A DNA stretch of 5,809 bases from Anaerolineae bacterium (GCA_025454675.1 JALONZ010000157.1:1-5809), one strand, 5' to 3'; positions 1 through 5,668 are shown, counted from the stretch's first letter. The notes: generated by a model not told the origin, from the letters alone. Made by a program: numbers and translations.

Positions 1-1250
1 GCTTCCACGATATACGACTCGATATATTCTTGTTCCACCTCATGATGATGTGATGCAACCGCATTAATAATGCGCGGGTCTTTTATCCCGTAGCGTTTGA
101 GGAAATCTGCGCCGATGAGGGCGTGCGTGCCTTCGACCTCATGGTCAATCGCTTTGCCGATGTCATGCAATAACCCGCCGGCTTTGGCAATTTGAACATC
201 CGCGCCCAATTCAGCGGCAATCATCCCCGCGATATGTGCGGTTTCGATGGAGTGTGCATGTTGATTTTGCCCATAGCTATAACGGAATTTGAGCCGTCCA
301 ATCAATTTGATAATTTCGGGGTGCAGGGCATGAACACCCGTCTCATAGGCGGCGCGTTCCCCTTCATCGCGGATGGTGCGTTCTACTTCTGCTTTGGCAT
401 CTTCCAGCAATTTTTCGATGCGTGCGGGATGAATGCGCCCATCCACCACCAATTTCATCATGGCTTGTTTGGCAATTTCACGGCGGATGGGGTCAAAACT
501 GCTAATTGTGATGGCTTCGGGGGTATCATCCACCACCACATCCACACCTGCCGCCAATTCAAAGGCGCGGATGTTGCGCCCATTGCGCCCAATAATACGC
601 CCTTTCATCTCATCACCCGGTAACGGGACAACGCTCACCGAAATTTCGGAGATGTGTTCGCTGGCGAGGCGTTGTACGGCTAATGAAATGATATTGCGGG
701 CGCGGGTATCGGCTTCTTCACGCGCTTCGGCTTCCACTTGGCGAATGATGCGGGCGATGTCATTGCGGGCATCGCGTTCTGCCAATTGCAACAATTGGAC
801 GCGGGCTTCATCTACCGTCATCTGTGCAATACGTTCCAATTCTTCTTGGCGGGTTTGCTCCACCTTTTTAATATCATTTTCGCGTTTATCGAGGACGCTT
901 TGACGCTTATTCGAGGCTTGCTCGCGTTTTTCGATTTTATCCAAACGCACATCCAAATCTTCACGCCGTTTTTGTAGGCGTTCTTCCTCTTTATCAAGGT
1001 CACGTCTGCGCCGTTGTAAAACTGATTCGGCTTCTTCTTGAATGACCCGTACTCGTTCTTCTCCCTCTTGCAATAATAATGCAGATTGCTCATGAGCCGT
1101 TGCGATAATCGTTTTGGCTTCCGTCTCTGCCAACAATTTGCGATTTTTCCCCTGACGGTTTTGGACATTGGTCAGCAGATATGCGCCAACACCACCCCCT
1201 ATCAGAAAAACCACAATCCCTTCGATGATTAAAATTAACACAGTGTCCAT
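1..1250 (-). CDS. rny: Ribonuclease Y, 5' part (3' end beyond the window)
   Basis: Membrane-anchored endoribonuclease that starts decay and processing of many mRNAs. I translated the minus strand from 1250 to the edge: 416 residues without a stop. Residues 4-27 form one N-terminal membrane helix (hydrophobic, then GGGVGAYLL). Residues about 35-185 are a highly charged Glu/Arg/Lys coiled coil. A KH RNA-binding domain follows, with its G-x-x-G loop in GRIIGRNGRNIRAFE (217-231). The HD phosphohydrolase domain starts near 330, with His333, the metal-binding pair His362-Asp363 in LLHDIGKA, His376 and the HHH at 401-403. The family is usually about 510-520 residues, so roughly 100 are missing at the left edge. 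The start is well fixed: an in-frame TAA lies two codons upstream of ATG 1250-1248. No good Shine-Dalgarno sequence precedes it. It lies 110 bp downstream of recX on the same strand and is probably co-transcribed with it. Confidence 0.96.
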   Translation of the reverse strand, partial: MDTVLILIIEGIVVFLIGGGVGAYLLTNVQNRQGKNRKLLAETEAKTIIATAHEQSALLLQEGEERVRVIQEEAESVLQRRRRDLDKEEERLQKRREDLDVRLDKIEKREQASNKRQSVLDKRENDIKKVEQTRQEELERIAQMTVDEARVQLLQLAERDARNDIARIIRQVEAEAREEADTRARNIISLAVQRLASEHISEISVSVVPLPGDEMKGRIIGRNGRNIRAFELAAGVDVVVDDTPEAITISSFDPIRREIAKQAMMKLVVDGRIHPARIEKLLEDAKAEVERTIRDEGERAAYETGVHALHPEIIKLIGRLKFRYSYGQNQHAHSIETAHIAGMIAAELGADVQIAKAGGLLHDIGKAIDHEVEGTHALIGADFLKRYGIKDPRIINAVASHHHEVEQEYIESYIVE

Positions 1251-1289
1251 TGTTTATAGCGGGCTTCAGCATGTTTTCGCCCCGCCAAT

Positions 1290-1296
1290 CTCCTTT
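1290..1296 (-). promoter_or_regulatory. Orphan Shine-Dalgarno-like AAAGGAG in the recX-rny gap
   Basis: On the minus strand AAAGGAG is the best ribosome-binding sequence between recX and rny, but 39 nt separate it from the rny ATG (1250) and 17 nt from an out-of-frame ATG (1272). Neither spacing is normal. It may be chance, or the intervening RNA may fold to bring it closer to the start. Immediately before the rny ATG there is only a GC-rich GGCGGGGCG stretch (1280-1288) and no AGGAG-like motif. Confidence 0.3.
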
Positions 1297-1302
1297 CTGG
1301 TG

Positions 1303-1323
1303 GATGACTCAATCAAAGTCATC
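1303..1323 (-). other. Perfect 7-bp hairpin in the recX-rny intergenic region
   Basis: GATGACT (1303-1309) and AGTCATC (1317-1323) are exact reverse complements around a 7-nt loop. On the minus strand the hairpin lies 37 nt past the recX stop codon and just before the AAAGGAG at 1290-1296. No U-tract follows it in either direction, so I do not call it an intrinsic terminator. It could be an mRNA processing or stabilising structure, or a protein-binding site, or it could be chance. Confidence 0.4.
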
Positions 1324-1360
1324 GGGGTCTCAATAAATTTGTTCAAAAAATACACACGAA

Positions 1361-2020
1361 TTAGAAATCATCACCGTCATCCACAAAAAATTGTGGGTCA
1401 TCGGTCATCATTTCTTCGATAAGTTGCGTTAAAACAGTTTCGCTGGTGCGATAATCAAAACCACGTCGCGCCAAAAATTGCCCAATTTTATGTTTCATCT
1501 CGCGCTGAGATTTGCCTTTGTAGCGGCGCACTTTGTCTTTTGCGGCACGATACGCATCATCTTGGGCATCTTGTTCGGCTAAAATGGTGCTGATGATGGC
1601 ATCTGGAATGCCTTTCAATCGCAATTCCACACGAAGCGCACGCGCTCCACGCGGTTTGAATTCGCTCCGATTATCCACCCAATACCGCGCAAATGCTTCA
1701 TCATCCAAATACCCTTGTGTGATGAGTTTATTCAGGCAGGCTTCAATGGCATCTTCTGGATAGCCCTTCTCGGTCAGATTTTTGCGCGTCTCAGACACAC
1801 TGCGCGGGCGATACCCCAAAAATCGCAGTGCATGGTCATAGGCTTTGTTCACCTCATCATCCGAGCGCAACGCCGAAATATCTGCATCCGTCAAGATTTG
1901 CCCTTTTCGCAATTGGGCGGCTTGAATGAGGGTTAATCCAAAGGCAAATTCGCCATCCAAATACACATTAACGCGCTCTTTATTGCGTTTTTGGATTTCT
2001 AACGCTGTGATTATTGCCAT
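1361..2020 (-). CDS. recX: RecX regulatory protein
   Basis: RecX binds RecA filaments and modulates, usually inhibits, their extension and activity in recombination and SOS induction; it acts in the cytoplasm. The 219-residue product has the N-terminal beta segment common in long RecX proteins (ITALEIQKRNKERVNVYLDG, 4-23). Three tandem three-helix repeats follow at about 57-103, 105-150 and 153-203. Recognisable signatures are ALRFLGYRPRSVSETRKNL (64-82), GYLDDEAFARYWVDNR (103-118) and the PRGARALRVELRLKGI block (123-138). The tail is acidic. The ATG at 2020 is supported by AAGGA (2028-2032) with 7-nt spacing. The usual partner recA is not adjacent upstream; instead a 404-bp non-coding leader precedes the gene. 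rny follows on the same strand after 110 bp. A terminator-like hairpin just ahead of the start suggests control by premature termination (inference). Confidence 0.95.
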   Translation of the reverse strand: MAIITALEIQKRNKERVNVYLDGEFAFGLTLIQAAQLRKGQILTDADISALRSDDEVNKAYDHALRFLGYRPRSVSETRKNLTEKGYPEDAIEACLNKLITQGYLDDEAFARYWVDNRSEFKPRGARALRVELRLKGIPDAIISTILAEQDAQDDAYRAAKDKVRRYKGKSQREMKHKIGQFLARRGFDYRTSETVLTQLIEEMMTDDPQFFVDDGDDF

Positions 2021-2094
2021 CGGCGCGTCCTTCTGAAAACAAAAAAACCGTAATCCGTCATCAGACTACGGCTGAAAACTTGAATATGCCTCAT
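2011..2094 (-). CDS. Possible 27-codon leader ORF overlapping the recX start
   Basis: Read by eye on the minus strand: ATG at 2094-2092, stop TAA at 2013-2011, with no interruption. The peptide begins MRHIQVFSRS and is basic near its end (RRTRRWQ). Its stop overlaps the first codons of recX by 10 nt in another frame, an arrangement that would allow translational coupling. It runs through the whole terminator hairpin at 2041-2073, so a translating ribosome would disrupt that hairpin. Against it: no Shine-Dalgarno sequence is visible before the ATG, and an 84-nt ORF can occur by chance. It is listed only as a candidate leader peptide. Confidence 0.2.
   Translation of the reverse strand: MRHIQVFSRSLMTDYGFFVFRRTRRWQ
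2041..2073 (-). terminator. Intrinsic terminator / attenuator in the recX leader
   Basis: In minus-strand RNA the 5' arm CCGUAGUC (2071-2064) pairs with GAUUACGG (2055-2048) over 8 bp including one G-U pair, around an 8-nt loop. It can be extended by G-U and A-U pairs to 10 bp. Seven uridines follow directly (2047-2041). In the plus direction the same hairpin has an A-C mismatch and no U-tract, so it is oriented to stop transcription towards recX. No minus-strand gene other than the small ORF at 2011-2094 lies between it and the divergent SDR gene, so it either attenuates recX-rny or ends a small RNA made from the leader. Confidence 0.7.
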
Positions 2095-2298
2095 ATAAGA
2101 TGCAATCAACAACGCTATAGGCAACCCGCCATATAGAGTTGAACGAATATCAGATGATGATGGTCAAAACACGATAACCATATTTTTTGATAAATTTTAT
2201 CCCTAAAAATCAGCCCCTTTGGGTGTTTTAACGGATTTTTTTACACATCTTATCTGCCCATTCACGACGGAGCAGGTTGTTTTTTCAAGTTTTTGAAT

Positions 2299-2308
2299 AG
2301 CCGTAATC
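2299..2308 (-). promoter_or_regulatory. Candidate antiterminator segment complementary to the terminator 5' arm
   Basis: Minus-strand RNA here reads GAUUACGGCU. It can pair over 10 consecutive positions, with one U-G pair, with AGCCGUAGUC (2073-2064), the 5' arm of the recX terminator. Its first eight bases equal the terminator's own 3' arm, GAUUACGG. It would therefore compete for the 5' arm and form an alternative structure that removes the terminator. The about 225-nt separation is long but within the range of riboswitch or T-box-sized leaders. Functional meaning is inference. Confidence 0.35.
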
Positions 2309-2346
2309 AATGGTGTTTTATCTACTTAAAAATACACCAACAAAAC

Positions 2347-2375
2347 TTATCATAGACTTTAACGAAAAATATGAA
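2347..2375 (+). promoter_or_regulatory. Candidate promoter for the SDR-family gene
   Basis: TTATCA (2347-2352), 17 nt, then TATGAA (2370-2375), each matching 4 of 6 consensus bases. It would start transcription near 2382, giving a leader of about 43 nt that includes the AAGGA at 2414-2418. It overlaps the candidate minus-strand promoter at 2356-2384, so the two would compete if both are real. The match is weak and the surroundings are AT-rich. Confidence 0.25.
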
Positions 2376-2384
2376 AATAATCAA
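2356..2384 (-). promoter_or_regulatory. Candidate sigma-70-type promoter for the recX leader
   Basis: On the minus strand TTGATT (2384-2379) is followed after 17 nt by TAAAGT (2361-2356), each matching 4 of 6 consensus positions. A transcript would start near 2349 and carry about 330 nt of leader including both 2299-2308 and the terminator. A second option is TTGTTG, 17 nt, TAAAAC with the -10 at 2320-2315, starting near 2308. The region is AT-rich, so chance matches are likely. Confidence 0.28.
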
Positions 2385-2424
2385 GTGTTATGGGAAAAAT
2401 GCTTCATGATGCAAAGGATACTCC

Positions 2425-3252
2425 ATGCAAAATTATACACAACGTCCGTTATTGGTCATCGGGGGTGGCACATTTTTGGGTAACAGCCTGATTGCCGCCC
2501 TCTTATTAGAAGGCGCAGAAGTAGCGACTATCGTCCGCCCCGATGCCGAAGCCAAACTCGGTGTCTTGCGTGACCAAGTGCGGGTTATTTTGGGAGATGT
2601 GTTTGAGCCTGCCAGTTTGCGCGGACGAGCGCGGGGGTACCAGACCGCGATTAATGCCGTTGGTAGCCTAACCGCCCATCCAGAACGCGGCTTCACCCAC
2701 CAACGCCTGAATTTCATCTCCATTCGCAATATTTGCGCCATGTGCATCAGCGATGGCGTGTCGCATTTGATTTATATGAGTAGCGCCAATGCGTTTTGGC
2801 TCAATCGCGCCTACATCCGCGCCAAACGCGATGCCGAAGCCCATATCCGCCGTGTTGGGTTGCAAGGCACAATCATTCGCGCCCCCCTCACCTATTCGTA
2901 TGGTGAATATCGCCCGCCCTTTTTTGAATTTATGACACTATTAGGCAGTATCCCACTCATCAATCAATTGCGGATGAAACGCATCGCACCCATGCCAATC
3001 GAAGCCCTTGCGCGGGGCGTGGCGCGAGTTGCCTTGAGCGAGGGACGCAAAAAGCCGGTTTATTATGCACCCGATTTACGCAAATTAGTCAAAAAAGAGG
3101 AACGCCGTCAACCCCTGTATGATATGTTATGGGGGGATACGGGCGGGGTGAGCGATGATACGCCCCCTGCCCGTCGTGGTGGTTATAATCCGATGTCCTC
3201 GCTGGATGAGGATGCCCCATTCGGATGGATTCCGCCAACCGATTCACAATGA
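2425..3252 (+). CDS. Atypical SDR, NDUFA9-like NAD(P)-binding protein
   Basis: The 275-residue product has an N-terminal Rossmann fold: strand LLVIGGGTFLG (9-19), where GGGTFLG replaces the usual GATGFLG nucleotide loop. Arg38 ends strand 2, as in NADP-type members, and GDV (57-59) ends strand 3. A short-chain dehydrogenase-like core continues with VSHLIYMSSANA (112-123) and Y130-x-x-x-K134 (YIRAK), so the catalytic Tyr-Lys pair is kept. The pattern fits atypical SDRs related to the complex I subunit NDUFA9; some are oxidoreductases or quinone/lipid-linked, and the substrate here cannot be read. After about 225 the tail is Gly/Pro/Asp-rich and probably disordered. The start is supported by AAGGA (2414-2418) with 6-nt spacing. 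It is transcribed divergently from recX; its last 9 bp overlap the end of the convergent gene at 3244-3924. Confidence 0.85.
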   Translation: MQNYTQRPLLVIGGGTFLGNSLIAALLLEGAEVATIVRPDAEAKLGVLRDQVRVILGDVFEPASLRGRARGYQTAINAVGSLTAHPERGFTHQRLNFISIRNICAMCISDGVSHLIYMSSANAFWLNRAYIRAKRDAEAHIRRVGLQGTIIRAPLTYSYGEYRPPFFEFMTLLGSIPLINQLRMKRIAPMPIEALARGVARVALSEGRKKPVYYAPDLRKLVKKEERRQPLYDMLWGDTGGVSDDTPPARRGGYNPMSSLDEDAPFGWIPPTDSQ

Positions 3253-3924
3253 GGCAATTTTCACATCCGTGCCATAGGCGATGAAGCCACTATCGGCTTT
3301 GCCAACAGGCACATCCACACGCATCCCGCCGATGGGTTGAATATCGCCCATTTCGCCCAATTGATACACCTCAAATTTGAGGCGCAATGCCGAACTGGTC
3401 GTCTTGATGGCGACTGGTTCTTGAACATAGGTGGTTGTGAGCGAGAATAGCACATCTTCTGGCGATTCTGGATAACCATCAGTGGCACTTACACGCACCA
3501 CCACATCCGCAGAAGCCAATCCGCCGTTATCACCCGGATGAAACCCAACCACGATATGCGAATCGCTGTGCGGGGCAACCGATTTTGGCACAGCCACCAC
3601 CAAACGGCGTGTACTCACCACATCCACTTTGCGCGGGGCAACCACTTGCTTGATGCCACCGGTTGCTTCATCATAATCGCGCAATTCCTCTACGGCTTGA
3701 TTGCCCAGTCGGGTTAGCCGATAGACCATATCGCCTTCCATGCTCAGATATTCTTTGGTGACAAGACGGCGAATCGCCTTAGAAAAACGGCGGTCGCTCA
3801 TATCGAGGTCTTCACAAATTTGGTCAGCATCTGCCGATTCACCATCTAAATCGCCAAAATAGCGCAAAATATCCAATGCACCCGGTAAGGGTTCTAATGT
3901 TTTGAGATGAAATGGTAATTCCAT
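3244..3924 (-). CDS. Unknown protein: winged helix plus beta-rich C-terminal domain
   Basis: I do not recognise the family as a whole. Of 226 residues, about 14-85 look like a winged helix: helix GALDILRYFG (15-24), helix ADADQICEDL (31-40), recognition helix SDRRFSKAIRRLVTKEYL (43-60), a short wing GDMVYRLT (64-71) and a final helix to about 85. A linker of about 20 residues leads to a beta-rich region (105-226) of alternating hydrophobic strands, with Asp/Gly turns such as HPGDNGG (129-135) and TDVKIASL at the end. This suggests a DNA-binding protein with a ligand or protein-interaction domain, but no ligand site is identifiable. There is no signal peptide or membrane helix. The ATG at 3924 has AGGGA upstream with 9-nt spacing. 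It lies 38 bp after the nucleotide-sugar dehydrogenase on the same strand, so it may be co-transcribed. A TATAAT (3967-3962) spanning that gene's stop codon could also serve it alone. Confidence 0.8.
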   Translation of the reverse strand: MELPFHLKTLEPLPGALDILRYFGDLDGESADADQICEDLDMSDRRFSKAIRRLVTKEYLSMEGDMVYRLTRLGNQAVEELRDYDEATGGIKQVVAPRKVDVVSTRRLVVAVPKSVAPHSDSHIVVGFHPGDNGGLASADVVVRVSATDGYPESPEDVLFSLTTTYVQEPVAIKTTSSALRLKFEVYQLGEMGDIQPIGGMRVDVPVGKADSGFIAYGTDVKIASL

Positions 3925-3962
3925 AAGTTCATATCCCTAATTTATCAAAATGATTTCTACCA

Positions 3963-5276
3963 TTATAACCCAATTACCCGCGCCTTGCCTGTTAATTTTC
4001 CAAGTGCGTTACGAGTATCCACTACCAAACGGCTATGAGTCACCACATGCGCCCAATCATACGCGCTATGGTCAGTGATAATCACCACACAATCGGCATC
4101 GGCTAAGGCTTGGTCGGAATAGGCAACACCTTCCACAACATGCCCATCATCCGCGCGGAAATGCGCGATATGTGGGTCATGGAAAGTCACTTGTGCGCCT
4201 TTGGTTTGGAGCAAATGATACACCTCCAACGCGGGACTTTCGCGCACATCATCAATATCACGTTTATATGCCACGCCAAGAATTAACACCCGCGAGCCAT
4301 TGAGTGATTTGCGGTCATCATTCAGCGCGTGCATAACTTTATTCACCACATAAGCGGGCATGGCAGAATTAATATCATCCGCCGTTTGGATAAATTTAGA
4401 ATTGTAGTGCAATTGGCGCATTTTCCATGCGAGATAATGCGGGTCTAATGGGATGCAATGTCCGCCTAACCCCGGTCCAGGGTAAAATGGCATAAATCCG
4501 AAGGGTTTGGTGGAGGCGGCGCGGATGACTTCCCACACATCAATCCCCAACTTATCGCACATGACCGCCATTTCATTCACCAAACCAATATTCACCGCCC
4601 GAAAGGTGTTTTCCAGCAATTTGGACATTTCGGCAACGGTTGGTGATGAAACAATCACGACTTGCTCAACTGCCATGCTGAATAAAACATAAGCAATTTC
4701 GCCACAAGCGGGTGTAATCCCGCCGATAACTTTGGGTGTGTTACGGAAGCCATATTTCTGGTTGGCGGGGTCAATCCGTTCCGCCGAAAAGACCAAAAAT
4801 ACATCTTCCCCAACCACTAACCCACTCGATTCGATGCGCGGGCGCAAAATTTCGGTGGTCGTACCGGGGTAAGTGGTGCTTTCTAGCGAAACCAGCATCG
4901 CAGGGTGCAAATAGGGGACAAGTGATTCCATCGCCGATAGCACATAAGATAAATCGGGGTCTTTGGTTTGCGTGAGGGGTGTGGGGACACAGATAATCAC
5001 CGCATCCACATCCGTGATGATGCTATAATCAGCCGTTGCACGCAAACGCCCATCTTGCACCAATTGGCGGACGACATCAGTACGCACATCGGCAATATAA
5101 CTTTCACCGCGATTGAGATGGTCAACTTTGCGCGTATCGAGGTCAATCCCCACCACGCGCAACCCCGATAGCGCAAATTCGACCGCCATCGGCAACCCGA
5201 CATATCCCAAGCCAATAATGGCGACTTGTGCTTGTTTTGTGTGTAATTGATTCAGAAGTGTTTGTTTGATAGACAT
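3963..5276 (-). CDS. wbpA: Nucleotide-sugar 6-dehydrogenase, UDP-GlcNAc dehydrogenase (WbpA) type
   Basis: Predicted to oxidise C6 of a UDP-sugar to the uronic acid in two NAD-dependent steps, supplying precursors for surface polysaccharide. It has 437 residues, full length for the family. The N-terminal NAD-binding domain has GLGYVGLP (22-29) and Asp45 ending strand 2; the conserved STTYPGTT is at 133-140 and FSAERIDP at 163-170. The central domain has Lys219 and Asn223 (EMSKLLENTFRAVNI). The catalytic cysteine is Cys274 in FYPGPGLGGHCIPLDP. The C-terminal UDP-binding domain has GVAYKRDIDDVRESPA (334-349). The FYPGPGLGGHCIPLDP block and FSAER favour WbpA-like UDP-GlcNAc dehydrogenases over UDP-glucose or UDP-ManNAc enzymes, but substrate is not proven. 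The ATG at 5276 follows GAGAG (5286-5282). A strong promoter lies at 5331-5303. No other polysaccharide genes are adjacent here, and the wHTH gene follows. Confidence 0.92.
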   Translation of the reverse strand: MSIKQTLLNQLHTKQAQVAIIGLGYVGLPMAVEFALSGLRVVGIDLDTRKVDHLNRGESYIADVRTDVVRQLVQDGRLRATADYSIITDVDAVIICVPTPLTQTKDPDLSYVLSAMESLVPYLHPAMLVSLESTTYPGTTTEILRPRIESSGLVVGEDVFLVFSAERIDPANQKYGFRNTPKVIGGITPACGEIAYVLFSMAVEQVVIVSSPTVAEMSKLLENTFRAVNIGLVNEMAVMCDKLGIDVWEVIRAASTKPFGFMPFYPGPGLGGHCIPLDPHYLAWKMRQLHYNSKFIQTADDINSAMPAYVVNKVMHALNDDRKSLNGSRVLILGVAYKRDIDDVRESPALEVYHLLQTKGAQVTFHDPHIAHFRADDGHVVEGVAYSDQALADADCVVIITDHSAYDWAHVVTHSRLVVDTRNALGKLTGKARVIGL

Positions 5277-5298
5277 TTTTACTCTCTTTTGTGTAGAA

Positions 5299-5327
5299 TT
5301 GAATTGTAGCCGTAGCTTTTAGACAAT
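5299..5327 (+). promoter_or_regulatory. Promoter of the small membrane-protein gene, overlapping the divergent promoter
   Basis: TTGAAT (5299-5304), 17 nt, then GACAAT (5322-5327), 4 of 6 matches to TATAAT. Transcription would start near 5334, giving a leader of about 29 nt with AAGGA (5351-5355) at 7 nt from the ATG. Its -35 overlaps the -10 of the minus-strand promoter and its -10 overlaps that promoter's -35. Confidence 0.45.
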
Positions 5328-5331
5328 TCAA
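5303..5331 (-). promoter_or_regulatory. Promoter of the nucleotide-sugar dehydrogenase gene
   Basis: On the minus strand TTGAAT (5331-5326), a 17-nt spacer, then TACAAT (5308-5303), which matches 5 of 6 of TATAAT. Transcription would start near 5296, leaving a leader of about 20 nt with GAGAG at 5286-5282 before the ATG. Its -35 and -10 boxes fall in the two arms of a perfect inverted repeat shared with the divergent promoter. Confidence 0.6.
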
Positions 5332-5362
5332 GCATGGCATTGATTCATCAAAGGATAGACCA

Positions 5363-5623
5363 ATGGGCATTTTTTTCTTTTTCTTATTTGCACTCACTTT
5401 GCTTGGGGTATATATCGCCATCCGCAGACAACTCGCCTCGCCAGGGGTGATTGGCGCATTGGGGATGATATTCAGCATCATCTTTATGACCTTGTATTTG
5501 CTCAGTTTTGAAATTGTGATGATACAAGGGGTGATTTTTGGTGTGGTGATTGGGATTTTGTTCGCAGGTGCAACCTTAGCCACCGCCATTTATTTTTTGA
5601 GGCAAGAACAAAAATCATCGTGA
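5363..5623 (+). CDS. Small hypothetical membrane protein, three predicted helices
   Basis: The 86-residue product is almost entirely hydrophobic, and I do not recognise a family. Three membrane segments can be seen: about 2-20 (starting MGIFFFFLFALTLLG), 29-48 (VIGALGMIFSIIFMTLYLL region) and 52-78, where Gly residues recur (GVIFGVVIGILFAGA). The Arg pair at 21-22 and the C-terminal RQEQK place the first loop and the C-terminus in the cytoplasm by the positive-inside rule, with the N-terminus outside. There is no cleavable signal peptide or catalytic motif. The start is well supported by AAGGA (5351-5355) with 7-nt spacing. It is divergent from the nucleotide-sugar dehydrogenase and shares an overlapping promoter region with it; any link to polysaccharide export or assembly is speculation. 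A palindromic repeat begins 5 nt after its stop. Confidence 0.78.
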   Translation: MGIFFFFLFALTLLGVYIAIRRQLASPGVIGALGMIFSIIFMTLYLLSFEIVMIQGVIFGVVIGILFAGATLATAIYFLRQEQKSS

Positions 5624-5632
5624 TATGTTTTG

Positions 5633-5668
5633 TGGCGGACATACGAGGCGTGCGCCTCTAGTCCGCCA
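5633..5668 (-). repeat. Palindromic repeat unit, copy 1
   Basis: Outer stem TGGCGGAC (5633-5640) with GTCCGCCA (5661-5668), 8 bp perfect; an internal loop ATAC/TA; inner stem GAGGC (5645-5649) with GCCTC (5654-5658) around GTGC. It is given as minus because its reverse complement aligns with copy 2. It is GC-rich compared with its surroundings. It could act as a transcript end for the membrane-protein gene, but no U-tract follows in either direction. Confidence 0.65.

Larger units (their letters stand above)
2021..2424. other. 404-bp gene-free divergent region between recX and the SDR gene
   Basis: No convincing protein gene is present. The region is clearly more AT-rich than the flanking genes. 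It contains the recX ribosome-binding site (2028-2032), the minus-strand terminator (2041-2073), its candidate antiterminator partner (2299-2308), weak promoter matches both ways and the SDR ribosome-binding site (2414-2418). Two minor inverted repeats are visible: TGGTGT/ACACCA (2311-2316 and 2334-2339) and GATAAA/TTTATC (2189-2201). The length is unusual for a bacterial intergenic region and suits a structured leader or a small RNA on the minus strand. Confidence 0.7.
5299..5331. repeat. Perfect 9-bp inverted repeat spanning the divergent promoters
   Basis: TTGAATTGT (5299-5307) and ACAATTCAA (5323-5331) are exact reverse complements separated by 15 bp. Centre-to-centre spacing is 24 bp. 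The symmetry generates both promoters; it could alternatively or also be an operator for a dimeric regulator. Confidence 0.6.

Noticed and set aside
192..977. Plus-strand reading frames opposite the left part of the window
   Set aside because: They lie antisense to rny, whose translation shows KH and HD motifs throughout; the plus-strand products have no family features and arise from codon bias.
818..1272. Minus-strand frames inside the rny 5' region, including an ATG at 1272
   Set aside because: They are in other frames than rny and read as low-complexity Lys/Arg/Asn peptides; the rny frame gives a proper membrane helix and coiled coil.
2189..2201. Short AT palindrome GATAAA-T-TTTATC
   Set aside because: Too short and A/T-only in the centre to separate from chance.
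2064..2308. Reading the 10-bp inverted repeats at 2064-2073 and 2299-2308 as ends of a small mobile element
   Set aside because: The arms are short with one mismatch at the DNA level, there is no target duplication, and one arm is already part of the terminator; an RNA role fits better.
2311..2339. Inverted repeat TGGTGT/ACACCA in the recX-SDR gap
   Set aside because: Only 6 bp with an AT-rich interior and no U-tract after it; expected by chance in this region.
5143..5589. 148-residue minus-strand frame across the divergent promoter region
   Set aside because: It overlaps the dehydrogenase start, both promoters and the small membrane-protein gene, has a biased Lys/Ile/Pro-rich sequence and no ribosome-binding site.
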